A stretch of 64,000 bases of DNA from NCBI GenBank assembly GCA_035236585.1, contig CP141128.1, forward strand, positions 25,697,618-25,761,617, given 5' to 3'. A model generated the notes under the pieces. It made no database searches and was not told the DNA's origin. It saw only the letters and a program-made list of their open reading frames with translations. The first letter of the stretch is position 1, and the number at the start of each line of letters is the position of its first letter. The DNA comes from Warburgia ugandensis (taxonomy: Eukaryota > Streptophyta > Magnoliopsida > Canellales > Canellaceae). The position numbers and the translations under genes are program-made. Positions 12,261 to 23,547 of this stretch are shown here, one piece after another.

Positions 12261-13460
12261 GGGTTAAACACTTTACTTGGGATGACCTATACTTATTTAA
12301 GTACTATCTTGATCAAGTTATTAGGAAATGTATACTAGGTAATGAACATCATAAGATCATCTCCCCTTGTCATGACCATGGTTGTGGTGGCCATTTTAGT
12401 TTTAAAAAGGACCTACAAAGATTTTGTAGTGTGGTTTGTATTGGCCTACCATTTTTAGGGATTTACATTCTTACTGTTTAGCATGTGATAGATGTCAACA
12501 ATTGGGAAGCATAGGAAAGAGAAATATGATGTCGTTAAACCCTATTTTGATAATTGAGCCTTTTGATGTTTCGGGCATTGATTTTATGAGACCTTTTCCT
12601 AATTCCTTTGGTTACTTGTACATTGTTGTAGGGGGTTGATTATGTGTCAAAATAGGTAGAAGTCATGCCATGTATATCCAGTGACCACTGGGTGGTGGTC
12701 AAGTTCTTAAAAGAAAATATATTGGCATGCTTTGGGGCACCTAAGGCCATAATTAGTGATGGGGGTAAACATTTTTGTAATAGGGTGTTTAAGATTTTAA
12801 TGAAGAAATATGGTGTTACCCATAGAATAGCTACCCCTTATCATCCTCAGGATAATGGATAGGTAGAAGTGTCAAATAGAGAAATAACGCTAATTTTAGA
12901 AAAGGGAGTCAATCCAAATAGGAAAGACTAGTCTTTGAGGCTCAATGATGCTTTATGGGACTGTTGTATAGCTTACAAAACTCCTATAGGCATGTCACCT
13001 TGCCATCTAGTCTATGGCAAGGTCTGCCACCTGCTATTACAATTGGAACATAAAGCATACTGGATAGTAAAAAAGCTCAATTTTGACTTAGATACTGTAG
13101 GAACCCATAGAAAACTCCAACTCAATGAGTTGGAAGAGTTAAGAAAAGATGCATATGAGTTAGCAAAACTACACAAAGACCAAATGAAAAGCATTCATGG
13201 TAAACATATCTTGAGAAAGTCCTCCACCCTTGGTCAAAAGGTCCTTTTTTATAATCTAGATTGCATCTATTTCTAAGAAAACTTAGATCTTGATGGATTG
13301 GGCCCTACATTGTATGTATTGTATATCCTTATGGGGCTTTGGAGATAGAAAAGGATGGAGAGATCTCCAAAGTTAGTGGTCAAATGTTGAAACCCTTCCT
13401 AGAGTTGACAGATGCTAAAGTGAAAGAAACATTACTCGAGGAACCTATATTAGGACCCAC
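12261..13460 (+). pseudogene. A1 integrase (Athila-like), broken
   Basis: Open pieces at 12257-12481, 12436-12639, 12665-12862 and 12935-13276 together cover an integrase. Motifs in order: KHFTWDDLYLFKYY; a histidine pair in CHDHGCGGHF; CDRCQQLG, the second half of the HHCC zinc site; GIDFMRPFP with the first catalytic Asp; AIISDGGKHFCNRVF with the second Asp; and YHPQDNG followed by EVSNREI with the catalytic Glu. The C-terminal part has VYGKVCHLL and [15 protein letters not shown], diagnostic of Athila-type integrase. It ends with IEKDGEISKVSGQMLKPF at 13339-13400. Stops and frameshifts separate the pieces. Confidence 0.85.
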
Positions 13461-15215
13461 CCTAGTATGTCCCATGACTCTTGCATCCATCATTACCAAT
13501 GTATTCATCTTTATCATCTTTGTATGGCTAGTCTCATTTAATACATCAAACTTGGCCATCACTGGGAGGCAACCAGGATTTTAAAGTCTCATTGTTCTAC
13601 ATTACCCATTTATCATTTAAGTGTCCTATATTTCAAAACATTGGGGGTAATGTTTAGTTCAGGTTGGGAGGTGTAGACATGCATGAGATTTCTAAGTTTT
13701 TCTTCATGTTCTTTTTAGAAGAAAAAAATTTGAATCTTTTTGGGTTTTTAGGTCAAAGTTCCTTTGGATTGTCTGAATTTGAGTATGTCCACGACTTCAA
13801 CTTCTTAATAGAAGTGCATATTGTTAATTATGTAATTTATTCATGTCCTAAAGTATTTTATGAAAGTTAAATCTTGGAATACTATTACACACAGTTCATA
13901 TTCTAGATTCATAGATGGTTATGACGTAAACGATCCTATGCACCCAATGAGTAATAGAGACTACCATTTTTTCTAAGGGTTATAATTAATTCATGTTTTC
14001 TTTAGAAAATGTTACTTTGCAAGATCCTAGTATTTTTGTTCAAGTCAAAAGGCAAAGAAACAAAAAGTAGTATTAACATTGTTTCTTTAATATTTATTGA
14101 CTCAAATAGGTTTTAAGAAACCTAGAAAATAATATAGGCCGTCCTTGTTATAGCCAGAGAAGTAAAGCCTACCCAGTATATTATACATCTAATCAAACCC
14201 TTTGAGCATCTTAGTTAGCATTTTCTTTTAAAAAACCCATTTACCTTGACCCAAAGAAACCCCAAAAGAGGTAACCACTACCTACATTTAAAAAGTGAGT
14301 AGATGGTAGGCAAATTAGGAGAAGGACAAAAGTTAAAGAAGTGAAAAATAGAAAATTGCAAAGAAAATTATTCCTTCTTAGAAATCAAAGGAAAAGTGAA
14401 AAAAGTATTAGAGAAAGAAAAAGAAAGAAAAGTTGAGAAAAGAGAAAGGAAAATAGAAGCGTAAAGTTGTCTAAACAAAAATGTATTGAAGACCTCTACT
14501 CAGATTTGAAACATTAAATCCATATACCCTTGTTTTCAAAACCTCACCCAAGCCTACATTTCATCCTATCTAAAGACCTTTTGATCTTAGGTGGAACATA
14601 GCCATATTGAGGAGATAAATAGGAAGGAATTAAGGTGACCTACCCCAATTAGTCTTGGTAATGACATTCCTTCTAAGGGATCATCAATTTTCTTTGTCTC
14701 ACATATTTTCAAAAAGAAGTTAAGTGAACCATTAGTATCTTTGGATTCAGTCACATAATGAGAGAATATTTTTTTACCCTTTCCTTTGAGAGATTTATTT
14801 CTAAGTGCATACCAATGAGAATTTGAGGTCATGACATCTTTCTAACAGAGCAATAAGCATATCTACTTAGAAGTCTTGACTTATGTAGCATGTACACATA
14901 CATGCACTTCGAGATGAAACTGGAATAAAATGACTTTGGTATGTGGGTAATTTGTAGAATTTCCCATTCAGCTTATTAAGTTGTTGAAGCAAGTAGAGTA
15001 CTAATGGATGAGAAATCTCAGAGATAAATTAAGAAACTTAACCTTTTTGAATTTTGTGGGTATATATTCACTACAAACCCTCAAGAGGCCTAAGTCATCT
15101 ACTAGGGGCAACCTAGGGGTTTAATGGCTTATTTCAATCGTTGGTACCAAAAAACATGAAAACCATTTTATTTTTATGATTTATTGCATGTTTTTCTTAG
15201 AACTAGCCAAATGCT
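13461..15215 (+). other. A1 3' non-coding region before the LTR
   Basis: Corresponds to 21950-23535 of A2 and 61170-61800 of A3. Shared stretches include GGATTTTAAAGTCTCATTGTTCTAC (13576-13600) and the CTAAAGACCT...TTGATC segment near 14570. No env-like or other conserved open frame was found. A block of roughly 300 bp around 14640-14980 is absent from A2, so there was an insertion here or a deletion there. The minus-strand open stretch at 14587-14832 lies mostly in that block and has no recognisable motif. Confidence 0.6.
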
Positions 15216-15226
15216 AGTTGGGAGTG
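15216..15226 (+). promoter_or_regulatory. A1 polypurine tract
   Basis: AGTTGGGAGTG directly precedes the LTR start TGATAAGTG. A2 has GGTTGGGGAGTT at the same place before TGACAAG. A G-rich tract next to TGATAAG is the usual Athila arrangement for plus-strand priming. Confidence 0.65.
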
Positions 15227-17474
15227 TGATAAGTGTTCAATTTTGTATAAAGATTACCCAATTAGTAGTTCATGTGTTATAAAATATAGTGTTAATTGTA
15301 AAAAATTTCTAGAATTTTGTAAGACATGCATTTTTTACTTAATAATTCAAAAGTTTGATATTTTGTAGGTCCAGGAGATAATCTAGAGTAAGTGTGTGAA
15401 TGATCATAGTTTTCTTCATATTAATTACGAATTTTCATCTTTTGTACTAGTTTAGAAGGTAATTCAAAGTTCGAGCTTAATTGAGATAAGAATTGAAGCC
15501 ATTCATGAGGTTTCCTAGTCTAATTAGGGAGCCTTAGCAAGCCAAAGCCTAAATAGCATCAATCCAAGGTGTGATGAAGGTTCAAGATATCTTAGGGAAA
15601 GTAAAGAAGCAATTGGAGAAGCAAAAGGTGACTACAGATAGGCCCAAGCCTAAGCCATGCATTTTCACCACCTTTGCATGGGAGCCATTGAAGCCACCTT
15701 AGCCATTAAAGCCATGGAAAGGGTGATAAGCCATATGAGCTACTCAAGCCTCGAAGCTAAGCATTGAAGCCACTTAAACCACCAAGGAATAAGCTATCAA
15801 AGTGAGCCATCAAGCAAAGTAGGGTTGCCATATGGAACCACCTGATTGGATCATCAACTCAAGAAACTTTCCTACATTAAGTGTGTGATTTTAAGGGATT
15901 TTTAAAGATAATTGCAAAAGGTAAGATGATCATGCATTAAGGGACCCATCAAGAGAGAAAACTCCCACTTCCTAATCCATTTCCCATCCCTAATCCACCA
16001 TTTACCCTAGGGTTCCACATTTAACTAAGAGAGATCCACCTTGTTAGAAGAGGTTGCCCCCTTTCTTAGTTGGAAAAATCAAGTGGTTTCTTAATTAGGA
16101 AACCCAAGATCTAAGTCCATTCAAAGCACATAAAATTCTATGTTTTTCTCCATCCTTTCTTACTATTTTTCTTCTTCTTTACTCTCTTTTTCCACCAGCC
16201 AATCATAGTTCAATTAGAAGGGAGAGAGCTCCACTTGCCTAACAGGGCAAAAGATGTCTCCCCCCCTCCCCCCCCCACCCTTCTAAATTAGGAAACCAGC
16301 CAGCCATCCCTCTTTATTATCTCACCATGCTTAGTTCACTCTTCATCTAACCTTCCTCATTCATAAGCTTTGATCTAGATCTACTTTCCTTCCTTAATTC
16401 AACCCTTGTGTAAGCTAGAAACCAAAGCATCTATAAATCTCCCATGGTTCCAATGTTTTTTTTTCTTAGTAGAAATTGTGTGAGACAACTTTGAAATCAA
16501 GCTCTACTTTGGTGCTTAGTTGCTGCTGGACTTTGGGACTTCTTTAATTCTTTCTTTTTTTCTCTTTTGATTTCTAGTTATTCTTATTGTTATTTTCTCT
16601 CCAATTCATGTTAGTACTTTGTTTTCATTGTTTTAGTTTCCTTGCCTTAATTTTTCATTGTTTTGCTTTCTAGTTTACACTCTTTTTTTCACCAAGCTTT
16701 CCCTTTCTTATTTACCTCAATTCCACTAGTGGTTGAGAGAAAATCTAGCTTAGAACCTTGAATTCTTCCCTTTAAATTCATATTTTGTTTCTTATGTTAG
16801 TCCGTAGTTTTTGTTTCACTTTCCATGATTAGTTCATTATCTTAGCCATATTCCCTCTTAAACTCCTTCATAGGTTTTCATTGAATGCTAGCATACTTGA
16901 TTTTGTGATCATTAGATTGAGGTTCTTTGAGGTTTCTTCTTATGGAATGTTTCATTATCAAAGTAATTTATATTTGGGTTGTTTTCTTGCATAAAATTTG
17001 TGGTTTCAATTTCTTTCTTATGCTTGAATTGTTTGATGTTCATAAGTAGTTGAAATTTGGAAATTTTCTTTTCTTAAGTCTCTACCTCGTTTCCAGCCAT
17101 CTAAGCATTGTTTTTTATTGAATACTTAGGAACCCATTTACCTTTTCATGATTTTCATTAGATCCATTAATTATTTTGCATGATAGTTCACTTTAAATAC
17201 ATCAATTTTGGCCATTTTTGGGACCCTTGAACCATTTGCATAGTCCATGGATCATGCACATGGTACTGGGTTGGATTACCTTTCGAGTCTTATTTAATTT
17301 AGTTGTATAATATTGTTAGAAATTTTTAATTTACTCATTTTCATACTATGTTATAATTAGAAAGTTTCCTACTTGAATTTTAGCAAGTTCTATTTTTGGT
17401 AAGTTTTAGTTTAGGTAAGTGTTAATTTAAAAAAGTTTATAATTTGAGTAATTTCCTTAAGATTAGTTGCCTAA
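15227..17474 (+). repeat. A1 3' LTR, truncated at its end
   Basis: Starts TGATAAGTGTTCAATTTTG, the typical Athila LTR start, and aligns with 23548-25900 of the complete LTR. It stops at TTAGTTGCCTAA and switches at about 17475 to minus-strand Tat-like sequence, losing roughly the last 300 bp. It carries a C-rich run at 16260-16279 and T-rich blocks around 16450-16700. The fragment at 4445-5678 overlaps its right part, so these are two separate LTR copies. Confidence 0.85.
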
Positions 17475-19560
17475 CATGAAAAATGTATGGTTTTATTATT
17501 GTATTAATCCAACCCTCCATAATGGCCTTTCTGTGTTTCATTGATGCTATCAGCCAACCACATGTGGAGATATGGGTATCCCACCTCTTTAATTGTTGAA
17601 TAATGTAATACTCATCCTTCAGAAAATGCAAGTTTTTGTAGGAGGTTGTTCTGTTCCTATGTTAGCAATAGCATAAGAAAGACCATTACATGTGTCTAGT
17701 TGAAAGGGTTGGTAATAATCTAGAAGAATTGAAATTGAATGGAGTAGTGATACATTAAAATAATCCTAGGTTGACTCCAAGAATGCTCATCAACCCACTA
17801 TTAGATATAAGGTGGGATTGTACACAAGAGTACTTGAGGCAACCATATTGACTTCCTCAAAGTATTTCGATAAAGATGGACAAGTAATAATAATGTTAAC
17901 TATTGGACTATGTTGGCCATGAACTGATGGCTGAGGAAGTAGTGTAGCTTGATCTAGGGCATGATTAGGCAAAGGATTACTTTGCACCTTTGGGGCTTCA
18001 TCTGATTTTTTTCCAAAACAACGTCTCCATTGTTAATGTATCTCTATGCAATATTCTAGAAAATTATACAATGATCAACTATATGGCCAATTCTTAGTGT
18101 CACTCACAATGAAACTTTTTTTGCAAAGGTTTGATGCGATGATGATTGGTGGTAAAAGCCAATCTATTTGGTAGCAATTGTGTCTGAAACGAAATTTTAA
18201 ATGAATAATAGATGTGGATAGGAGTGAAATCAATGTATCTTGTTTGCGAGTTGAAACAAAAATATTATCTAGGATGAATTGGAAATCAATATCAATAGCA
18301 TCTCTCCCTTAAGCCTTAGGATTTAATAATTGATTAGCTATATTTCTTGATGGGGAAGCACCTTTTCTTTTGGTAGAAGGCAAGAAGCCATTGTGAATTT
18401 CAAACTTAACTTGTGAATTTGCAAGGCATGACTTGATGGATAAACATTTGAAATTAGTAATCTAAACACAAATTACTAAGGATCATCTGAATTTGGTTCT
18501 TCTCATTAGGACATTCGTCCTAATCTTTATCTCTCAAACGTGTCATGACCATATGAGATGTCTCATTAGTCATCATATTAAGCAATTCGAAATATTTACT
18601 TGATCTTAGAGGTGGAGAATTATACTTGAAGATATTAAAAAATGCTTTGCTGATGTCCTCCCATGTTCTCCATTTGAGCTTATTCTTAGAAAGCAACCAT
18701 GTAAAAGTGTTACCCTTAAGTCATTTGGAGCAAATGAGCAAGCTGGTTGGTTTTGAAATCAAATTGAGCTAAATGTCCACCAAATATTCCAACATGAGCC
18801 TTCATGCAACTATTGCTATTATACATGTGAATCGTCCTTGGTGGCTTAAAATCCTTAGATATTCTAGCATTTGTGAAAAGATCAAGAACATCTTGATCTA
18901 GTGCTTCTCCATCGAAATTGATCAAGTTCCACTTTTCTTTCAATTCCTTCATAACATGTTCCCCTTAACTCTATGCATACCAATATTTTCCTCCATAAGT
19001 CTTAGCTTTTCCCTCAATGAATATAATTCCTCATCTCTTGGATCTCCCCCATAATTTTCATAACAATAATTTTAGTATTGTTATGGCATGATGAATATGA
19101 TAACAAAGATTGGTTTGAAGAATGTGTTGGTGGAGTATTGGGCATTTGAATTGTGTAAATTGGTACATTTTTAGTGGAAAGCATGGGAAATGTAACCCTT
19201 GGGGCTATTGGTCCCAAGTTGTGGGAAGAAAGTAGCCCGTCTAAGGCATGTAAAATCTATTCAAATTCTTGAGTGTAGTTAGTTGAGAAAATTGATTATT
19301 CAAGGTGATATTTAATTGTACAGAATCTTTCTTCAAGTCTTGGCTTGTTCTAGTATTGGTATAAGGTCCATTTGGGTAGGTATACTTTAACTGACTAGTG
19401 TGGGATGAGATGATTTAGGAGGATTTGGTGTGGTGGTAGGATAACCAACAGGAAAAATGGGTTCGTTAGACACTAGCGTGAACAGTGGGTCAATGGATTA
19501 AAAATTGGCTAAGAAGGTTTCATGAAAAAATTCCAATATATGAGAAGGATTCAAATTCAA
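17475..19560 (-). pseudogene. Tat/Ogre-like gag-protease region, minus strand, broken
   Basis: Read right to left, the minus strand gives a Tat-type Gag. A coiled segment near 19000 reads LREKLRLMEENIG. Next comes an open stretch at 18716-18952 containing DFKPPRTIHMYN and KAHVGIFGGHLAQFD. It continues in another frame with LKGNTFTWLLSKNKLKWRTW and FFNIFKYNSPPLRSSKYFEL. Further on, 17790-17987 contains NPLPNHA and GQHSPIVNII, ahead of the protease. Finally 17437-17631 contains HISTCGWLIASMKHRKAIME, the segment following it in this clade. Many stops and frame changes occur, and no RT follows because the A1 LTR abuts it. The clade assignment is from family knowledge. Confidence 0.65.
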
Positions 19561-20838
19561 TCCTAACCTATATTGTTTTTGTGTTTATTGATAATGTAGG
19601 AGGCCTTTTCTAAAAAAATGGAGCAATGATGATAGTTGAAATAAAATGACACCTTGTAGGTTACTTTCTCTAAATCTAGCACACTGCAAAAGTTCCAATT
19701 GTACTTAAAATAGTGCTAAATATTCTATCGTGCATAATACATTGACTCCAAAAAAGTATGTAACCCTCATTTCAACAATCAAAATTTTTTATGACAACAC
19801 CATTCTATTAAAAAATCAAGGACTAAGGACCTTAAATGGTTAGATTTAGTATTCATATATGCTATGTAAGGGTGGCTTGGGACTGCAATAAGGTTCTTAT
19901 TATAAGGAATATCTTCATTCTCGCTAGACAATCTCCATAATGATGTCTCAAAAGGAGCTACTAACCATAGTGGCTTTGTTTAACATATGTCAAGGATGCT
20001 AGACAATAAGTAGAGTTGTTTCTATAGATACCAAATTTTGTGAAACTAAATGATTCTTGAGGTCCTATACTTCATCTAAAACATCAAAACTAGATATCAT
20101 ATGATCAAGAGAGAGCATACTTTGAAAATGTTTTAAAAAGGCCCACAAATCACCAAGTTTGGCTTCAAAATCACTAAAAATCAAGTTTTAAAAATTATGG
20201 TCCACAGAGCTCATGATCTTGATGTTTTGGACCCAAAAACCATATAGTCAAGAAGTCCACCTAGAAGAGGTATAGGCCCTTCATTTTTTACCAAATCAGA
20301 TACATTAATTCCTTTGCCTAGTGGCTACTAAATTGGGACACACAAACGCTAGGTCTATGTCTTCTAAAAACACACGATCATGAACACAGTGAAGATAACC
20401 CTTTAGAAATGAAGTTTCGATCTTACCCTTGATTGTGCATGGAATTACCACTATTTCCAAGCATGCTTTTTGTAAATACCAGATACCATACTTCTCTTGG
20501 AGTATGGAAACTTAGAGGAAAGATTCATTCTAGGTAGATTTCATTCATTTTAGCATTATTTGCATCATCATTCTTCCTCTCTCATAATTAGTTTGGGTTT
20601 TCACTTGCATGTAGGTTAGGGACTATAGACTTAATTTGGGGAAAAGAATAGTGGAGTTTTTAGAGGTTCTCCCAAAGTAGGAATTCAAATCCATATATTA
20701 CATTGGGTTCAAGAATTGAATTCTTTATAGGGTAGTGGAATGTTTACCATAAGGATTCTATTCTCAACCATAGAAGAGGAAAGTCCCTTTTCTATGTTTC
20801 TACCCAATTTCTTGCATCTTAAGAGCCAAACAAGGTTT
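19561..20838. other. Unassigned stretch upstream of A2
   Basis: AT-rich, no recognised domain in either strand and no clear LTR boundary or target duplication. It may hold the N-terminus or 5' leader of the minus-strand Tat-like element, since the Gag reading fades out near 19560. The segment is not matched elsewhere in the window as far as I can see. The switch to Athila-like pol happens at about 20840-20860. Confidence 0.35.
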
Positions 20839-20857
20839 CTAATTAGGATTTTCTCTT

Positions 20858-21950
20858 ATGACATTTCTAAAGAGAGTTCCTAATGGTATCCCCATTGTGC
20901 TAGCTAACCACTTATCCAGGTTGTTTGTGGAGTCTACTAGTAAGATTGTGCCTATTATAGAGACATTTCCTGATGAACAATTGTTACACATTTTCCAATT
21001 ACCTTCATACATTGATATAGTCAATTATCTTGTCATGGGTCAAATGCCTAGTCCTTCGTCTAAACAAGATAGAAAAAGGTTCATTACTAAGGTTAAACAC
21101 TTTGCTTAAGATGACTCGTACTTGTTTAAGTATTGTCCTACCATTTTTTGGGATTCACATGCTTATTGTTTAGCATGTGATAAATGTTGATAGTTAGGGA
21201 GCATAGGAAAGAGAAATTTGATGCCCTTAAACCCTATTCTGATCATTAAGCTTTTTCATGTTTGCGGCATTGATTTTATGGAACCTTTTCCTAGTTTCTT
21301 TGGTTATTTGTACATCCTTGTGGGTGTGGATTATGGGTTAAAATGGGCAAAAGCCATTATGTGCAAAACTAATGACCACCGAGTGGTGGTCAATTTCTTA
21401 AAAGAAAATATATTTGCATGCTTGGATAAACCTACGACCATAATTAGTGATGGGGGTAACCATTTATGTATTAGGGTATTTGAGAATTTAATGAAGAAGT
21501 CTGGTGTTATCCATAGAATAGCTACCCCTTATCATCCTTGGACTAGTGGACATATAGAAGTATCTAATAGAGAAATATAGTGAATTTTAGAAAAGACAGT
21601 CAATCCAAATAGGAAAGATTAGTCTTTGAGGCTTAGTGACTCTTTATGGGCCTATCCTACAACATTTAAAACTGTTATAGGCATGTCACCTCATTGTCTG
21701 GTCTATGGCAAGTCTTGCCACCTACTATTAGAACTTGAATATAAAGCATATTGGGTGATTAAAAAGCTCAATTTTGACTTAGGTACTACTAGCACCCACA
21801 AAAAACTCCCTAGAGTTTTTACATACAGTATATTTTACATACTGTATATCCTTAGGATCGAGAGATCTTCAAAGTAGATGGACAAAGGTTGAAACCCTCC
21901 CTAGAGTTGACAAACCCTAAAGTGGAAGAAACATTACTCAAGGAACCAAT
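20858..21950 (+). pseudogene. A2 pol fragment: RNase H end and integrase, broken
   Basis: The open stretch at 20858-21109 starts in the ANHLSRLF segment at the RNase H/integrase border and includes FPDEQLLHIF, VNYLVMGQMP and QDRKRFITKVKHF. After a deletion of the first zinc-binding part comes CLACDKC, then 21218-21580 with GIDFMEPFPSFFGYLYILVG, TIISDGGNHLC and a Glu-containing IEVSNREI, so D, D and E are all present. The piece at 21626-21877 holds VYGKSCHLL and LEYKAYWVIKKLNFD. It then has an internal loss of about 150 bp and resumes with a short C-terminal remnant. Everything upstream of RNase H is missing, so A2 is a truncated Athila-like body. Confidence 0.85.
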
Positions 21951-23536
21951 ATATCATGACCCACTTTAGCATGTCCCATGACACCTGCATCCATCATTAC
22001 CAGTGGATTCATCTTTATCATCTTTGCAAGGCTAGTTTGGTTGAAGATGCTAAATTTAGTGTGCACTAGGAGGCAAACGAGGATTTTAAAGTCTCATTGT
22101 TGTACGTTACTCAATCATCTCACTAGGAGGCAATCGAGGATTTTAAAGTCTCATTGTTCTGCGTTACTCAATCATTGTATAAGTGTCATGTCATTCAAAA
22201 CATTAGGGACAATGTTTAGTTCAGTTTGGACATGTAGACATGCATGGGATTTCTTCATTTTTCTTCTTGTTCTTATTTTAAAAAATAAAAATGAAAATCT
22301 TTCTAAGTTTTTAAGTCAATGTTCTTTTACTACGATGAGAATTGGATTGTTTGAAGTTTAGTATTTCCATTAGATTAACTTCTTGATAGAAATTCATATG
22401 TTAATTCTTCATTTTATTAATGTCCTAAAGTATTTAAGGAATGTTAAATCTCATAATACACTTACACGTAGTGCATAGTCTAGACTGATAGATGGTTATG
22501 ATGAGGAGACACTACAAAAAATAGTGGGGAACTATGCACCCAAATGAGTATTAGAGACTATCATTTTTTTTTTAGGGTTATAAGTAATTCCCTCTTTTCT
22601 TTAAAGAACATTACTTTGAAAGATCCCAGTATCTTTGTTTTGGTCAAAAGACTAAGAAACAAAAAGCAGCATTAACTTTGTTTCCTGAATATTTTTTACT
22701 TAGATAGGTTTTAAGAAACCTAGGAAATGATATAGGCCATGCTTGTTATAGCATAGATATAAAACCTGCCAAGAATATTATACAACTAGTTAGACCCCTT
22801 AAGCCTCTTGTTAAGCCTTTTCTTTCCAAAAACCCATTTACCATGACCCAGAGAAACTCGAGTAAAGTTATCCATTATCTACCTTTCAAAAGTGAGTAGA
22901 TATGGTAGACAAATTAGAAAAAATCACAAAATTCAAAGAAGTGAAAAATACAATGAAAATTTTTCATTTTCAAAAATCCAAGGAGAAGTGAAAAAAGTAC
23001 GAGCAAAGGAAAAAGAAAGAAAATTTAAGAAAAGTGAAAGGAAAAATAGGAAAGATATTCACTTCATAAGAGTAAAGTTGTCCAAACAAATATACATTGA
23101 AAACCACAACATAGATTTGAAACTTTGAATCCTTATACCCTTGTTTTCAGAACCTTACCCAAGGCTGCATTTTATCCTATCTAAAGACCTATTGATCTTT
23201 GCTGGAACATAGCCTTATTGAGGAGATAAATAGGAAGGAATTAAGGTGACCTATCGAAGCCTATGTTTCATCCTTTTAACTTGTTGAAGCAAGTAGAAGC
23301 TTCAAGTAGAGTGCTAATGGATGAGAATTTTCTATGGTAAATTAACTTAGACTTTTTGAATTTTGTGGGTATATTCATTACAAACCTTCACAATTCCTAA
23401 CTCATTCACTAGGGGTAACTTAGGGGTTTAAGGGCTTATTTCATGTGCTAAATGCATTCATAAGCATATACAAAAATGACAACTATTTTGTTTTCAAGAA
23501 TTTTCACATGTTTTTCTTAGGATTAGCAAAATGCTG
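21951..23536 (+). other. A2 3' non-coding region
   Basis: Homologous to 13461-15215. It has no conserved coding frame: open stretches at 21978-22361 and 22892-23128 are rich in K/R or repeats and have no counterpart in the other copies. It contains a 57-bp direct duplication (separate entry) and ends in GGTTGGGGAGTT, a polypurine tract touching the LTR start. Confidence 0.6.
22064..22177 (+). repeat. Direct duplication, 2 x 57 bp, specific to A2
   Basis: Two adjacent units start CACTAGGAGGCAA at 22064 and 22121 and share the GGATTTTAAAGTCTCATTGT core with a few substitutions. A1 (13558) and A3 (61285) have a single unit, so the duplication arose in A2. Confidence 0.9.
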
Positions 23537-23547
23537 GTTGGGGAGTT

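Noticed and set aside
14587-14832. 81-aa minus-strand frame in the A1 3' region, considered as an env-like or extra gene
   Set aside because: Wrong strand for the element, mostly absent in A2, and no signal peptide or membrane segment.
19561-20838. Search for a complete Tat-like element with LTRs around 17475-20838
   Set aside because: No paired LTRs, primer site or target duplication could be identified, and RT/integrase are absent.
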